Source: Nocardiopsis sp. FR4
GTDB taxonomy: Bacteria > Actinomycetota > Actinomycetes > Streptosporangiales > Streptosporangiaceae
Direction: 5' to 3'
Assembly (NCBI RefSeq): GCF_009830945.1
Contig: NZ_VWVV01000008.1
Coordinates: 124,001 to 188,000, forward strand
DNA: 64,000 bases
The notes under the pieces were generated by a model. The model was given only the letters and a program-made list of their open reading frames with translations, searched no databases and was not told the origin of the DNA. Below, one piece after another: positions 8,511 through 16,811 of this stretch (positions are counted from its first letter, which is position 1; every line of letters begins with the position of its first letter). Position numbers and translations under genes: made by a program.

Positions 8511-9509
8511 GTGCGCCCGCCCGGCACCCGCGAGCGCCCCCGGTCCGCGTCCCGCCGCCGTCCGCGTCCCCGGGGCGCGGTGACGGAGCGGGTGCGGGCC
8601 GCGTCGGCGCCGGCGGGCGAGGTACCGCGCGGCGGCCGGGGGGCGGTCGCCGCGCTGGTCGCCGCGTGCCGCCCCCGGCAGTGGCTCAAGAACCTCCTCG
8701 TCCTGGCCGCCCCCGCGACCGCCGGGGTGCTCTCCAGTCCCGAGGCCCTGGCGGCCTGCGCTGCGGTGTTCGCCCTGTTCTGCGCGGCGGCCAGCGGCAC
8801 CTACCTGCTCAACGACGTCCACGACGCGCACCGCGACCGCGCGCACCCGCGCAAGCGCCACCGGCCCGTCGCCTCCGGGGCGCTCCCGGTCCCGGCGGCC
8901 GTCGCGGCGGGAGCGCTGCTGAGCGTCGCGGCGCCGCTGGCCTCCCTGGCCCTGGGCAACCTCCCGCTGACCGCGCTGCTCACCGGGTACGTCCTGCTCA
9001 CGCAGGCCTACACCCGGCGCCTCAAGGACGTGGTGGTGTGCGACCTGGTGACGGTCGCAGCCTGCCACGTGCTGCGCGCCGTCGCGGGCGGAGTCGCCGT
9101 CGGCGTGCCGCTGACCTCGTGGTTCGTCATCGTGGTGTCGCTGGCCGCGCTCCTGGTGGTGGTCGGCAAGCGCGAGGCGGAACTGCGCGCCGACCGGGAG
9201 GAGGCCGCCGGCGCGGTCCGCCCGGCCCTGCGCGGCTACACCACCTCCTACCTGACCCAGACCCGGACCATGGCCTCGGGCGCCATGATCGTCACCTACT
9301 GCCTGTGGGCGCTGGACCAGGCGGAGGGGGCGCGGGCCCTCTTCCACGCGGTGAGTATCGTTCCCTTCATCATGTTCGTCCTGCGCTACAACCTGCTCGT
9401 GGAGCGGGGGGTGGGCGAGGAGCCCGAGGAGATCGCCCTGCGCGACCGCCCCCTGCAACTGGCCCTCGGCTCCCTCGCGGCGCTGGTGGCCCTGGGGATC
9501 TACCTGTGA
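8511..9509 (+). CDS. ubiA: decaprenyl-phosphate phosphoribosyltransferase (UbiA family)
   Basis: 332 residues, a multi-pass membrane prenyltransferase-fold protein. Seen: CRPRQWLKNLLVLAAP at the first membrane segment, the metal/diphosphate motif NDVHDAHRDRAHPRKRHRPV (the N/DxxDxxxD type) and a second conserved stretch ending KREAELRADR. Homologues (mycobacterial Rv3806c) move phosphoribose from PRPP to decaprenyl phosphate, the first membrane step of decaprenyl-phosphoryl-arabinose synthesis. The GTG at 8511 is assumed; an in-frame GTG at 8580 is an alternative because the first 23 residues are low-complexity and Arg-rich. It overlaps dprE1 by four bases. Confidence 0.9.
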   Translation: MRPPGTRERPRSASRRRPRPRGAVTERVRAASAPAGEVPRGGRGAVAALVAACRPRQWLKNLLVLAAPATAGVLSSPEALAACAAVFALFCAAASGTYLLNDVHDAHRDRAHPRKRHRPVASGALPVPAAVAAGALLSVAAPLASLALGNLPLTALLTGYVLLTQAYTRRLKDVVVCDLVTVAACHVLRAVAGGVAVGVPLTSWFVIVVSLAALLVVVGKREAELRADREEAAGAVRPALRGYTTSYLTQTRTMASGAMIVTYCLWALDQAEGARALFHAVSIVPFIMFVLRYNLLVERGVGEEPEEIALRDRPLQLALGSLAALVALGIYL

Positions 9510-10876
9510 ACGACGAGCCGGCGAGCGGCCGGCGGACCCTGCTGCACGGGTGGGGGCGCACCGCGCCCACGGCCGCCCGCGTCGTGCGCCCGCGCACGGC
9601 CGAGCAGGTAGCCGAGGCGCTGTCCCGGGCCGGGGAGCGCGGGGCGCTGCCGCGCGGACTCGGCCGCTCCTACGGCGACGCCGCCCAGGACGCCGGGGGC
9701 CTGGTCCTGGACTGCACCGGGCTCACCGGCCCCGTGCGCCTGGACGCCGCCCGAGCCGAGGTGACCGCCCCGGCGGGCACCAGCATGGACCGCCTCCTCA
9801 CCCACCTGCTGCGCCGGGGGTACTTCGTCCCCGTCACCCCCGGGACCCGCCACGTCACCCTGGGCGGGGCCGTCGCCGCCGACGTCCACGGCAAGAACCA
9901 CCCGGCCGACTCCTCCCTCGGCGCACACGTGCGCGCCCTCACCCTGGTCACCCCGGACGGGCGCACGCGCCGCCTGGGGCCCGGGGGAGAGGACCCCGAC
10001 CTGTTCTGGGCGACCGTGGGGGGCATGGGCCTGACCGGCGTGGTCACGGAGGTCACCGTGGCCGTCCAGCCGGTGGAGACCGCGTACATGGCGGTGGACA
10101 CCGACCGGACCGCGGACCTGGAGGCCACCCTGGAGCTGATGGCGGACACCGGCCACCGCTACTCGGTGGCCTGGCTGGACCTGTTCGCCCGGGGCGGTGC
10201 CCTGGGACGGGGGGTGGTCACCCGGGCCCGGCACGCGCTTCCCCGCGACCTGCCTCCCCGGACGCGCCGCGACCCGCTGCGGTACCGGAGCACGAGCCTG
10301 CCCGTGCCGCCCCTGACCCCGCCTGCGGGAGCCCTCAACCGGTGGAGCGTGGGCGCCTTCAACGCGCTGCGCCACGCCCGCGCGCCGCTGCGGCGGCGCG
10401 GGCAGGTCCAGCCGGTGGGCGACTACTTCCACCCCCTGGACGCCCTACGGGACTGGAACCGGATGTACGGGCGCCCTGGTGCGGTGCAGTACCAGTTCGT
10501 GGTGCCCTTCGGGGCCGAGGGGACGCTGGCGCACGTGGCCGAGCGGCTGTCCCGTGCCCGGGTCCCCTCGTTCCTGGCGGTGCTGAAGAGGATGGGCGCG
10601 CCGACCCCGGCGCCGCTGTCCTTTCCCCGGCCGGGCTGGTCGCTGGCCGTGGACCTGCCCGCCGGCCTGCCCGGCCTCGGCGCGGTGCTGCACGGCTTCG
10701 ACGAGCGGGTGCTCGACTCGGGGGGACGCCTGTACCTGGCCAAGGACAGCCGGGCCCGGGCCGAGACCGTGCACGCCATGTACCCCGGGCTTCCCGCGTG
10801 GCGGCGGACGCGCGAGCGCGCCGACCCGGGCGGGGTGATGGTCTCCGACCTGGCCCGGCGCCTGCGGCTGCTGTGA
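9506..10876 (+). CDS. dprE1: decaprenylphosphoryl-beta-D-ribose oxidase (DprE1-like flavoprotein)
   Basis: 456 residues, GTG start inside the stop of the preceding gene (GTGA). FAD-binding oxidoreductase of the VAO/PCMH type: GLGRSYGDAAQDAGGLVLD, TPGTRHVTLGGAVAADVHGK and GAHVRALTLVTPDGR mark the FAD domain. VQPVGDYFHPLDALRDWNR and SFLAVLKRMGAPTPAPLSFP are the substrate-side signatures of DprE1. With DprE2 it epimerises C2 of the ribosyl lipid to arabinose through a keto intermediate, at the membrane. Position between the UbiA-type gene and DprE2 makes the call strong. Confidence 0.92.
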   Translation: MNDEPASGRRTLLHGWGRTAPTAARVVRPRTAEQVAEALSRAGERGALPRGLGRSYGDAAQDAGGLVLDCTGLTGPVRLDAARAEVTAPAGTSMDRLLTHLLRRGYFVPVTPGTRHVTLGGAVAADVHGKNHPADSSLGAHVRALTLVTPDGRTRRLGPGGEDPDLFWATVGGMGLTGVVTEVTVAVQPVETAYMAVDTDRTADLEATLELMADTGHRYSVAWLDLFARGGALGRGVVTRARHALPRDLPPRTRRDPLRYRSTSLPVPPLTPPAGALNRWSVGAFNALRHARAPLRRRGQVQPVGDYFHPLDALRDWNRMYGRPGAVQYQFVVPFGAEGTLAHVAERLSRARVPSFLAVLKRMGAPTPAPLSFPRPGWSLAVDLPAGLPGLGAVLHGFDERVLDSGGRLYLAKDSRARAETVHAMYPGLPAWRRTRERADPGGVMVSDLARRLRLL

Positions 10877-10917
10877 CGCCAGGACGTTCCAGAGGACTTC
10901 GGGAAGGGGACGCGACC

Positions 10918-11670
10918 GTGCGTGACTCGGTGGGATCGGTGCGCAGCGTGCTGCTGCTCGGCGGCCGCAGTGAGATCGGCCTGGCCATCGTCGAACGGCT
11001 GGTCCGCGAGGGGGCCCGCGAGGTGGTGCTGGCCGCCCGGGGCGGGGTGGACCCCGTGCCGGGGGCGCTCACCGCGCTGGGCGCCGACGTGTACTCGGTG
11101 GACTTCGACGCCAGCCTGCCCGAGACCCACACCGGCACCGTCGCGGAGGCGGTGGCGCTCGTGGGTGACCTGGACGTTGTGGTGGACGCGTTCGGGGTGC
11201 TGGGAGAGCAGTCCGCGTACGAGGCCGATCCGGCCGCCGCGGCGCGCGCGGCCGCCGTCAACTACGGCGGGCACGTGTCCGCCGGCCTGGCCGTGGCCGC
11301 CCGCCTGCGCGAGCAGGGGCACGGGGCCCTGGTGGTGCTCTCCTCCGTCGCGGGCGTGCGGGTCCGCAGGTTCAACTACGTGTACGGGTCGGCCAAGGCG
11401 GGCCTGGACGGCTTCGCGCAGGGGCTCGCCGACTCCCTGCACGGCTCCGGGGCGCGGGTGCTGGTGGTGCGGCCGGGCTACGTGCCCACGCGGATGTCCG
11501 CGCACGTGGCCCCCGCCCCGTTCCCGGCCACCCCTGGCCAGGTCGCGGAGGCGGTCTCGGCGGGGCTGCGCTCCCGGGCCACCACCGTGTGGGCGCCGCG
11601 GGTGCTCCAGCCGCTCTTCACCGGGATGCGGCTGGTGCCGCGCTCCCTGTGGCGCCGTCTCGGCCGCTGA
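10918..11670 (+). CDS. dprE2: decaprenylphosphoryl-2-keto-ribose reductase (DprE2-like SDR)
   Basis: 250 residues, GTG start behind GGGAAGGGG. Short-chain dehydrogenase: SVLLLGGRSEIGLAIVERL is the nucleotide-binding motif (GxxxxIG form used by DprE2), VVLSSVAGVR supplies the catalytic Ser and YGSAKAGLDGF the Tyr-x-x-x-Lys pair. It reduces the DprE1 product to the arabinosyl lipid. A 41-base gap follows dprE1. No arabinosyltransferase of the Emb type is visible next to it. Confidence 0.91.
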   Translation: MRDSVGSVRSVLLLGGRSEIGLAIVERLVREGAREVVLAARGGVDPVPGALTALGADVYSVDFDASLPETHTGTVAEAVALVGDLDVVVDAFGVLGEQSAYEADPAAAARAAAVNYGGHVSAGLAVAARLREQGHGALVVLSSVAGVRVRRFNYVYGSAKAGLDGFAQGLADSLHGSGARVLVVRPGYVPTRMSAHVAPAPFPATPGQVAEAVSAGLRSRATTVWAPRVLQPLFTGMRLVPRSLWRRLGR

Positions 11671-11750
11671 GGCGTCCGGCCGGGCTCCCCGCGTCAGCGG
11701 TCGTGAACGCCCGCGCCCTTCCGGAGGCGGGGACCGTGGAGGCACCGCGG

Positions 11751-13097
11751 TCAGCCGCGTTCCGGGTCGGCGGCGGAAAGACGGTAGGAGGACAGCGGGA
11801 CCAGGCAGCACAGCATCACCGCGGCGGGCACCAGCGTGCTGCCCACGAGCATGCCGCGCAGGGCCTCGTCGCTCTGCCGGACCGCCTCCCCGGCCCCCGA
11901 CTCCACGTATCCGCTCACCGCCAGCGCCAGGGACAGCAGGCCGGTGCCCACCGCCTGGGCCATCGCCTCGCCCGAGGTCCACAGGCCCGACAGCACGCCG
12001 CCCTGGCGGCGGCCCGACGCGTCGCCTGCGGCCAGGCAGTCCGCCAGCATCGACCACGGCAGCAGCGTCGCCCCGGACAGGCCCACCCCCACGAGTACGG
12101 ACGAGACCACCGCGCCGGGCACGCCCCACGCAGGGATCATCAGCAGTCCCAGGCCGCCCAGGGCGAACACCACGGCCGAGTATCCGGCGGCCCTGCGCTT
12201 GTCCACCCGCACCGACAGGCGCTTCCACAGCGGCGCCGACGCGATCAGCGGCACCAGCACGCAGACCATGAGAATGCTCGTGTACCGCGGTTCGCCCATG
12301 ACGTTGGAGGTCACGTACGGCACACCGGTCACCATGGTGCCCTGGGCCACCGCCATCAGCAGGTTGGCGGGGAACAGCACCCGGAAGTGCCGGTGGGCGA
12401 AGGCCGCCCGGAGCTGGGCCGGAAGGCCCTCGGAGCGGTGCGGGTGCGCCGGACGCGGCGCCCGGCGCGTCCCGGCCACCGCGCCCAGCATCGACACCAG
12501 CACCACGCCGCCCATGACCAGGCCCATCGTCCGGTACCCGATCACGTCGTCCCCGGCGGAGGACTGGATGACCGGGGCCAGGGCGCCGCCCAGCATCAGC
12601 GCGAGTCCGACGAAGGCCGTGCGCCAGGTGTTGAACGTGGACCGCTCGTGGTAGTCGGCGGTGATCTCCCCGGGCATCGCGGTGTGCGGCACCTGGAACA
12701 CGGAGGAGGCCAGCGCGGCGGCCACGAACACCACCGCCACGTAGGCCGCGGCGGTGCCGCCCTCCAGCGGCGGCCCGGCGAACATCGCGGCGAAGAACAG
12801 CGGGAGGGTCAGCGCGCCCGCCAGCATCCACGGCCGTCGCGGACCCCACGACGAGCGGGTCCTGTCGGACCAGACGCCGATATACGGACTGACCGCAAGG
12901 TCGATCACCTTGGGGAGGAACACCACCGCCCCGGCCAGCGCGGGGCTCACCGCCAGGGTGTCGGTCAGGTAGATCAGGAGCAGCAGTCCCGGAACCGTGT
13001 TGACGACGCTCGTGGCCACCGCCCCGCTGCCGTACCAGGCGTGTACGGAGCGGGGCAGCGGCGCCGTACCCGTGGCGGGGGGAAGGGTGGTGCTCAC
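11751..13097 (-). CDS. MFS transporter, GPH (glycoside-pentoside-hexuronide:cation) type
   Basis: 448 residues with about twelve membrane segments. The loop VSPYIGVWSDRTRSSWGPRR after segment 2 is the hallmark of the MFS_2/GPH sugar:cation symporters. The GTG start overlaps the stop of the DUF2236 gene by four bases, so it is coupled to the two oxygenase-like genes upstream. It converges with dprE2, with 80 bases between stops. The cargo is unknown; in such operons the carrier may move the oxygenase substrate or product. Confidence 0.85.
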   Translation of the reverse strand: MSTTLPPATGTAPLPRSVHAWYGSGAVATSVVNTVPGLLLLIYLTDTLAVSPALAGAVVFLPKVIDLAVSPYIGVWSDRTRSSWGPRRPWMLAGALTLPLFFAAMFAGPPLEGGTAAAYVAVVFVAAALASSVFQVPHTAMPGEITADYHERSTFNTWRTAFVGLALMLGGALAPVIQSSAGDDVIGYRTMGLVMGGVVLVSMLGAVAGTRRAPRPAHPHRSEGLPAQLRAAFAHRHFRVLFPANLLMAVAQGTMVTGVPYVTSNVMGEPRYTSILMVCVLVPLIASAPLWKRLSVRVDKRRAAGYSAVVFALGGLGLLMIPAWGVPGAVVSSVLVGVGLSGATLLPWSMLADCLAAGDASGRRQGGVLSGLWTSGEAMAQAVGTGLLSLALAVSGYVESGAGEAVRQSDEALRGMLVGSTLVPAAVMLCCLVPLSSYRLSAADPERG

Positions 13098-14044
13098 GCG
13101 CGCCCTTCCGGAGCGGCGGCGGTGTCCGTGCCGCCCTCCGCTCCGTACAGCTCCTCGTGGCCGACCGGGTCCACGTCGTGCGCCACCGGGCAGGTGGCCG
13201 GGAACGTGCCGATCCGGTTGACGTCGTAGCCCTGGGGGTAGCTGCGGATGTTCGGGTTGCCGTCCGCCCACAGCGGCTCCTCGCGCGGCCTCATCCGCCG
13301 TACCACGCTGGCGCGCAGCTTCAGGGCGAGGTCGGCCGAGCGGCGCCAGGCCCGGCTGGGCGGTTCGTAGCGGAAGGCCTCGATGAGCGACTCGTCCAGG
13401 ATCGCCATGGAGAACTTCCGGGCCAGCCCCGCCACGCGCTTGGGGTAGAAGGTCACCATGAGGTCCAGGGTGGCGTCGGAGACCCTCCGGCCGCCCTCGG
13501 TGTAGGCGAAGTGCTCCTTTTCGTAGGAGTCGAGGAGGTCGCGGAACTCCTCGTAGGTCCCGGGGATGTCCTTGATCCCCATGTACTTTCCGAGTTTGCG
13601 GTAGTAGTGGGTGATCGCGGCGGTCTCGTGGTCGCTCAGCCTGCGCCAGCCGTAGCCGTAGTCGTTGAGCCAGCGCACGGGCATGACCACGAAGGTGCTG
13701 AGCACGTACCGGTAGTCGTCGTTGCTGATGTCGTAGGAGCGGTGCATCTGGTTCATCCGGCGCAGCGAGTCGCGCCCCTTACCCGGTTCGAACCCGTACC
13801 GCATCATGTTGTTGAGGATCAGCGCGGTGTCGTCGTAGCGCTTCTGCGTGCTGCCGGTGAACTCGTTGGTCCTGCCGAGCAGTTCGCCGATGCTGGGCAC
13901 GGCGTAGGTCCGGTACAGGGCGATGCCCAGCGCCCGACCCATGTCCCAGGGGAACTCGTGGGCGTTGAGGATCTGCATGATCCGCACGCAGTCGGCCTCG
14001 GCGTCCAGGCGGTGGATCTCGTCCCGGAGATCGAAACGCTTCAT
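13094..14044 (-). CDS. DUF2236 / MpaB-type oxygenase-like protein, copy 1
   Basis: 316 residues after AAGGAAGAG. The MpaB/rubber-oxygenase catalytic domain (DUF2236) is a helical haem-binding fold. Characteristic stretches are HEFPWDMGRALGIALYRTYA, MNQMHRSYDISNDDYRYVL and HYYRKLGKYMGI, with candidate haem-ligand histidines. The C-terminus (IRSYPQGYDVNRIGTFPATCP) matches copy 2. The reaction is unknown; relatives cleave C=C bonds or oxidise lipids. Residues encoded by 13487-13765 are identical in DNA to the paralogue. The pair plus the MFS gene form one operon. Confidence 0.85.
   Translation of the reverse strand: MKRFDLRDEIHRLDAEADCVRIMQILNAHEFPWDMGRALGIALYRTYAVPSIGELLGRTNEFTGSTQKRYDDTALILNNMMRYGFEPGKGRDSLRRMNQMHRSYDISNDDYRYVLSTFVVMPVRWLNDYGYGWRRLSDHETAAITHYYRKLGKYMGIKDIPGTYEEFRDLLDSYEKEHFAYTEGGRRVSDATLDLMVTFYPKRVAGLARKFSMAILDESLIEAFRYEPPSRAWRRSADLALKLRASVVRRMRPREEPLWADGNPNIRSYPQGYDVNRIGTFPATCPVAHDVDPVGHEELYGAEGGTDTAAAPEGRA
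13487..13765. repeat. 279-bp identical block shared by the two DUF2236 genes (copy A)
   Basis: Bases 13487-13765 match 14538-14816 without a difference by eye, at an offset of 1051. Mismatches begin immediately at both edges. The block codes for the central helices around MHRSYDI and HYYRKLG. Confidence 0.85.
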
Positions 14045-14129
14045 TCGACTCTTCCTTACGGGGAGTACGGGGGTGGGGGTGTCCTGGTGGGGAAGTCGGG
14101 GAGTGGCGGGGGAGCTTCTCCGTGCTCCG

Positions 14130-15095
14130 CTACCTCTCCGTGGCCTCGGGGGCCGTCGGGGAACCGACGGCCTGGCCCTCGGCGGGCACGCGGGCGCCGG
14201 TGGCGGGGACCTCGCGGGTGACCATGTCGTGCGGGACCGGGCACCCCTGGGGGAAGGTGCCGATCCGGGACGGGTCGTAGCCGCCGGGGTAGCTGCGGAT
14301 GTTGGGGCTCTGCCGGGCCAGGCGCGGCTCGGTGCGCGGCGGCATCAGCCGCACCACCCGCGCCCGCAGCCTCAGCGCGGCGTGGCTGAGCCGGCGCCAG
14401 GCGGCCGAGGGCTCGGGATAGTCGAAGGCGCGGATGAGCCGGTCGTCCAGCAGCGCCCTGGTGAAGGGGCGCACCAGCGGCCGCTGCCAGGCGGGGTAGA
14501 AGTCCGCCATCAGCTCCAGGGTGGCGTCGGAGACCGCCCGGCCGCCCTCGGTGTAGGCGAAGTGCTCCTTTTCGTAGGAGTCGAGGAGGTCGCGGAACTC
14601 CTCGTAGGTCCCGGGGATGTCCTTGATCCCCATGTACTTTCCGAGTTTGCGGTAGTAGTGGGTGATCGCGGCGGTCTCGTGGTCGCTCAGCCTGCGCCAG
14701 CCGTAGCCGTAGTCGTTGAGCCAGCGCACGGGCATGACCACGAAGGTGCTGAGCACGTACCGGTAGTCGTCGTTGCTGATGTCGTAGGAGCGGTGCATCT
14801 GGTTCATCCGGCGCAGGGCGTCGCGGCCGCGGCCGGGCTCGAAGCCGTGCTCCATGATGTCGTTGAGGATCAGCGTGGTGTCGTCGTAGCGGTGCTGCGT
14901 GCGCTCGGTGAACTCACGCGTGTGCGCCAGCAGTTCGCCGATGCTGGGCACGGCGTAGGTCCGGTACAGGGCCAGGCCCAGGGCTTGCTCCATGTCCCAG
15001 GGGAACTCGTGGGTGGCGAGGATCCGCGTGATCCGCTCGCAGTCGGCCTCGGCGTCCAGGGTGTGGATCCGGTCGCGCCACTCGAACCGCTTCAT
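14130..15095 (-). CDS. DUF2236 / MpaB-type oxygenase-like protein, copy 2
   Basis: 321 residues, first gene of the three-gene unit, ATG behind CTGGAG. Same layout as copy 1: HEFPWDMEQALGLALYRTYA near residue 29, MNQMHRSYDISNDDYRYVL, HYYRKLGKYMGI and a C-terminal IRSYPGGYDPSRIGTFPQGC. Flanking parts diverge clearly from copy 1 while the centre is identical at DNA level, which points to gene conversion rather than a fresh duplication. 85 bases separate it from copy 1. Confidence 0.85.
   Translation of the reverse strand: MKRFEWRDRIHTLDAEADCERITRILATHEFPWDMEQALGLALYRTYAVPSIGELLAHTREFTERTQHRYDDTTLILNDIMEHGFEPGRGRDALRRMNQMHRSYDISNDDYRYVLSTFVVMPVRWLNDYGYGWRRLSDHETAAITHYYRKLGKYMGIKDIPGTYEEFRDLLDSYEKEHFAYTEGGRAVSDATLELMADFYPAWQRPLVRPFTRALLDDRLIRAFDYPEPSAAWRRLSHAALRLRARVVRLMPPRTEPRLARQSPNIRSYPGGYDPSRIGTFPQGCPVPHDMVTREVPATGARVPAEGQAVGSPTAPEATER
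14538..14816. repeat. 279-bp identical block (copy B)
   Basis: Partner of 13487-13765, in the same orientation and reading frame within the upstream paralogue. Confidence 0.85.
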
Positions 15096-15228
15096 GGGGA
15101 ACTCCAGTCACCTCTGTGGGCCCGCCCGGACGGGTCCACGGTCTGCGGGGGTGCGCCTGGCGGCGCTCCACGGGGCGCACTTTACCCGGAAGCTCCTTGT
15201 GTACAGCTTTTCTTGGCGTCCGATCCTG

Positions 15229-15241
15229 TCCGGAATCCGGA
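15229..15241. promoter_or_regulatory. TCCGGAATCCGGA repeat upstream of the DUF2236 operon
   Basis: Two TCCGGA half-sites around a central A make a near-perfect 13-bp palindrome, about 135 bases upstream of the operon's first ATG (15095). The 253-bp gap between this operon and the cvnD stop holds no gene I can support. Operator function is a guess from symmetry. Confidence 0.3.
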
Positions 15242-15294
15242 TGTGTGTCCGTAATGCGCGCGTCACGCCCTCCGCGGCGGGAGACGCGGTGCCC

Positions 15295-15342
15295 GCACGG
15301 CGAAGGGGCCGGAGGCAGTGCCTCCGACCCCCTTCGCCGTGC
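15295..15342 (-). terminator. long hairpin terminator after the conservon
   Basis: A 14-bp perfect outer stem (15295-15308 with 15329-15342, GCACGGCGAAGGGG) encloses a second stem CGGAGGCA/TGCCTCCG. It begins seven bases past the cvnD stop. There is no T-run, as is usual for high-GC actinobacterial terminators. Confidence 0.75.
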
Positions 15343-15348
15343 CCGTGC

Positions 15349-15930
15349 TCAGGCCGCCGTCTGCTCGACCAGCCGGTTGACCAGTGTTACCAGCACGTTC
15401 TTGGCGGAGGCGCGTTCGCGCGCGTCGCACAGCACGACCGGGACCGCCGGGTTCAGGCTCAGCGCCTCGCGCACCTCCTCGGGCGAGTAGGTGTGGGCGC
15501 CCTCGAAGCAGTTCACCGCCACCACGAACGGCACACCGCGCCGCTCGAAGAAGTCCACCGAGGCGAAGCAGGTCTCCAGGCGACGCGTGTCGGCGATGAC
15601 CACCGCGCCCAGCGCGCCCTCGGACAGCTCCTCCCACATGAACCAGAACCGCTCCTGGCCGGGCGTGCCGAACAGGTACAGCACCAGCCCGGAGTTGATG
15701 GTGATGCGGCCGAAGTCCAGTGCCACGGTGGTGGTGGTCTTGGACTCCACCCCCGACAGGTCGTCGATGCCGTAGCTGGCCTCGGTCATCACCTCCTCGG
15801 TGCTCAGGGGGGTGATCTCGCTGACCGATCCGACCAGCGTGGTCTTACCGGCCCCGAAGCCCCCGGCCACCAGGATCTTCAGCGCCGCCGGGACGGGTGC
15901 CTGCGTGTCGTCAGAGTCGTTGGATGCCAT
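15349..15930 (-). CDS. cvnD: conservon small GTPase
   Basis: 193 residues. Ras/MglA-like GTPase: P-loop GGFGAGKTT at residues 23-31 and G3 motif LFGTPGQERFWFMWEEL, the conservon form of DxPGQ. The usual NKxD is replaced by the stretch VAVNCFEG, as in other CvnD proteins. It is the last gene of the cvnABCD unit, overlapping cvnC by 20 bases. Conservons work as membrane-linked complexes resembling eukaryotic G-protein systems and affect development and secondary metabolism in Streptomyces (family knowledge). Confidence 0.93.
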   Translation of the reverse strand: MASNDSDDTQAPVPAALKILVAGGFGAGKTTLVGSVSEITPLSTEEVMTEASYGIDDLSGVESKTTTTVALDFGRITINSGLVLYLFGTPGQERFWFMWEELSEGALGAVVIADTRRLETCFASVDFFERRGVPFVVAVNCFEGAHTYSPEEVREALSLNPAVPVVLCDARERASAKNVLVTLVNRLVEQTAA

Positions 15931-16345
15931 CGAGAACCGCCTGGAGTACGTCCCGGCTCACCGGGCTCTTCGCTGTGTAGGGGGCGCGGGCCAACGCGAG
16001 GCCGCGGTTGAGGAGGTCGCTCAGCAGGACCTTGACCACGGCCACCGGGATGTCCAGGTGGGCGGACACCTCGGCGACCGACTGGGGACGGCGGCACAGT
16101 TCCAGGATGCGGACCTGTTCCGGCTCCAGCGCCATCTCGTCGACCTCGGCGCGCTTGGCCGCGATCACCACGCTGATCATGTCCAGCTGGACGGTGTCCG
16201 CGTGGTCGCGGCCCTGCGCGATCACGTACGGGCGGACGAGCGGCCCGGCGTCGTCGCGGGCCGCGTCGTCGTATCCGCCGACCGCGTCGCGTTGCGGCAG
16301 GCCGTGCGGTGCCTCGTCCGGTGGCAACTCGTTGTGCGCTTGCAT
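15911..16345 (-). CDS. cvnC: conservon DUF742 protein
   Basis: 144 residues. DUF742 proteins carry a C-terminal winged-helix-like fold: LVRPYVIAQGRDHAD opens the domain, then LEPEQVRILELCRRPQSVAE and LLSDLLNRGLALARAP. The ATG at 16345 is nine bases past the cvnB stop and fits the family length. Partner of CvnA, CvnB and CvnD in one transcription unit. Confidence 0.92.
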   Translation of the reverse strand: MQAHNELPPDEAPHGLPQRDAVGGYDDAARDDAGPLVRPYVIAQGRDHADTVQLDMISVVIAAKRAEVDEMALEPEQVRILELCRRPQSVAEVSAHLDIPVAVVKVLLSDLLNRGLALARAPYTAKSPVSRDVLQAVLDGIQRL

Positions 16346-16353
16346 ACCGTCCC

Positions 16354-16809
16354 CTAACGTGCGGCTTCCCCGGAGGAGTCCTCGTGCCTGGGCGCCGCGT
16401 CCAGATAGCGACCCACCTGTTCGACCAGGACGTTCATCTCGTAGGCGATGAGGCCGACGTCGGCGCTCTCCTCGGCCAGCACCGCCAGGCACGCGCCGCG
16501 TCCGGCCCCGGTGACGAACAGGTAGGCGTTCTCCATCTCCACCACGGTCTGCAGGACCTCGCCGCCGCCGAAGTGGCGCCCCGTGCCCCGGGCCAGGCTC
16601 TGGAAGGCGGACGCCACCGCGGACAGGTGCTCGGCGTCCTCCTTGCCCAGGTCGCGGGAGCGCCCGATCAACAGGCCGTCGGCGGACAGCACGATGGCGT
16701 GCCGGGAACCCACCGCCCGGTCGAGCAGCTCGTCCAGCAGCCAGTCGATGTCCTTCTTGCCCGCGCCGCTTCCACTGTCACGCTGGGCGCTTTCGGGAGT
16801 ACTCGTCAC
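16354..16809 (-). CDS. cvnB: conservon roadblock/LC7 protein
   Basis: 151 residues, GTG start two bases after the cvnA stop with AAGGA just upstream inside cvnA. Roadblock/LC7 domain: DWLLDELLDRAVGSRHAIVL, SADGLLIGRSRDLG and FVTGAGRGACLAVLAEESAD. Such proteins bind small GTPases and may act as a GAP or scaffold for CvnD. Confidence 0.93.
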   Translation of the reverse strand: MTSTPESAQRDSGSGAGKKDIDWLLDELLDRAVGSRHAIVLSADGLLIGRSRDLGKEDAEHLSAVASAFQSLARGTGRHFGGGEVLQTVVEMENAYLFVTGAGRGACLAVLAEESADVGLIAYEMNVLVEQVGRYLDAAPRHEDSSGEAAR

Positions 16810-16811
16810 GG

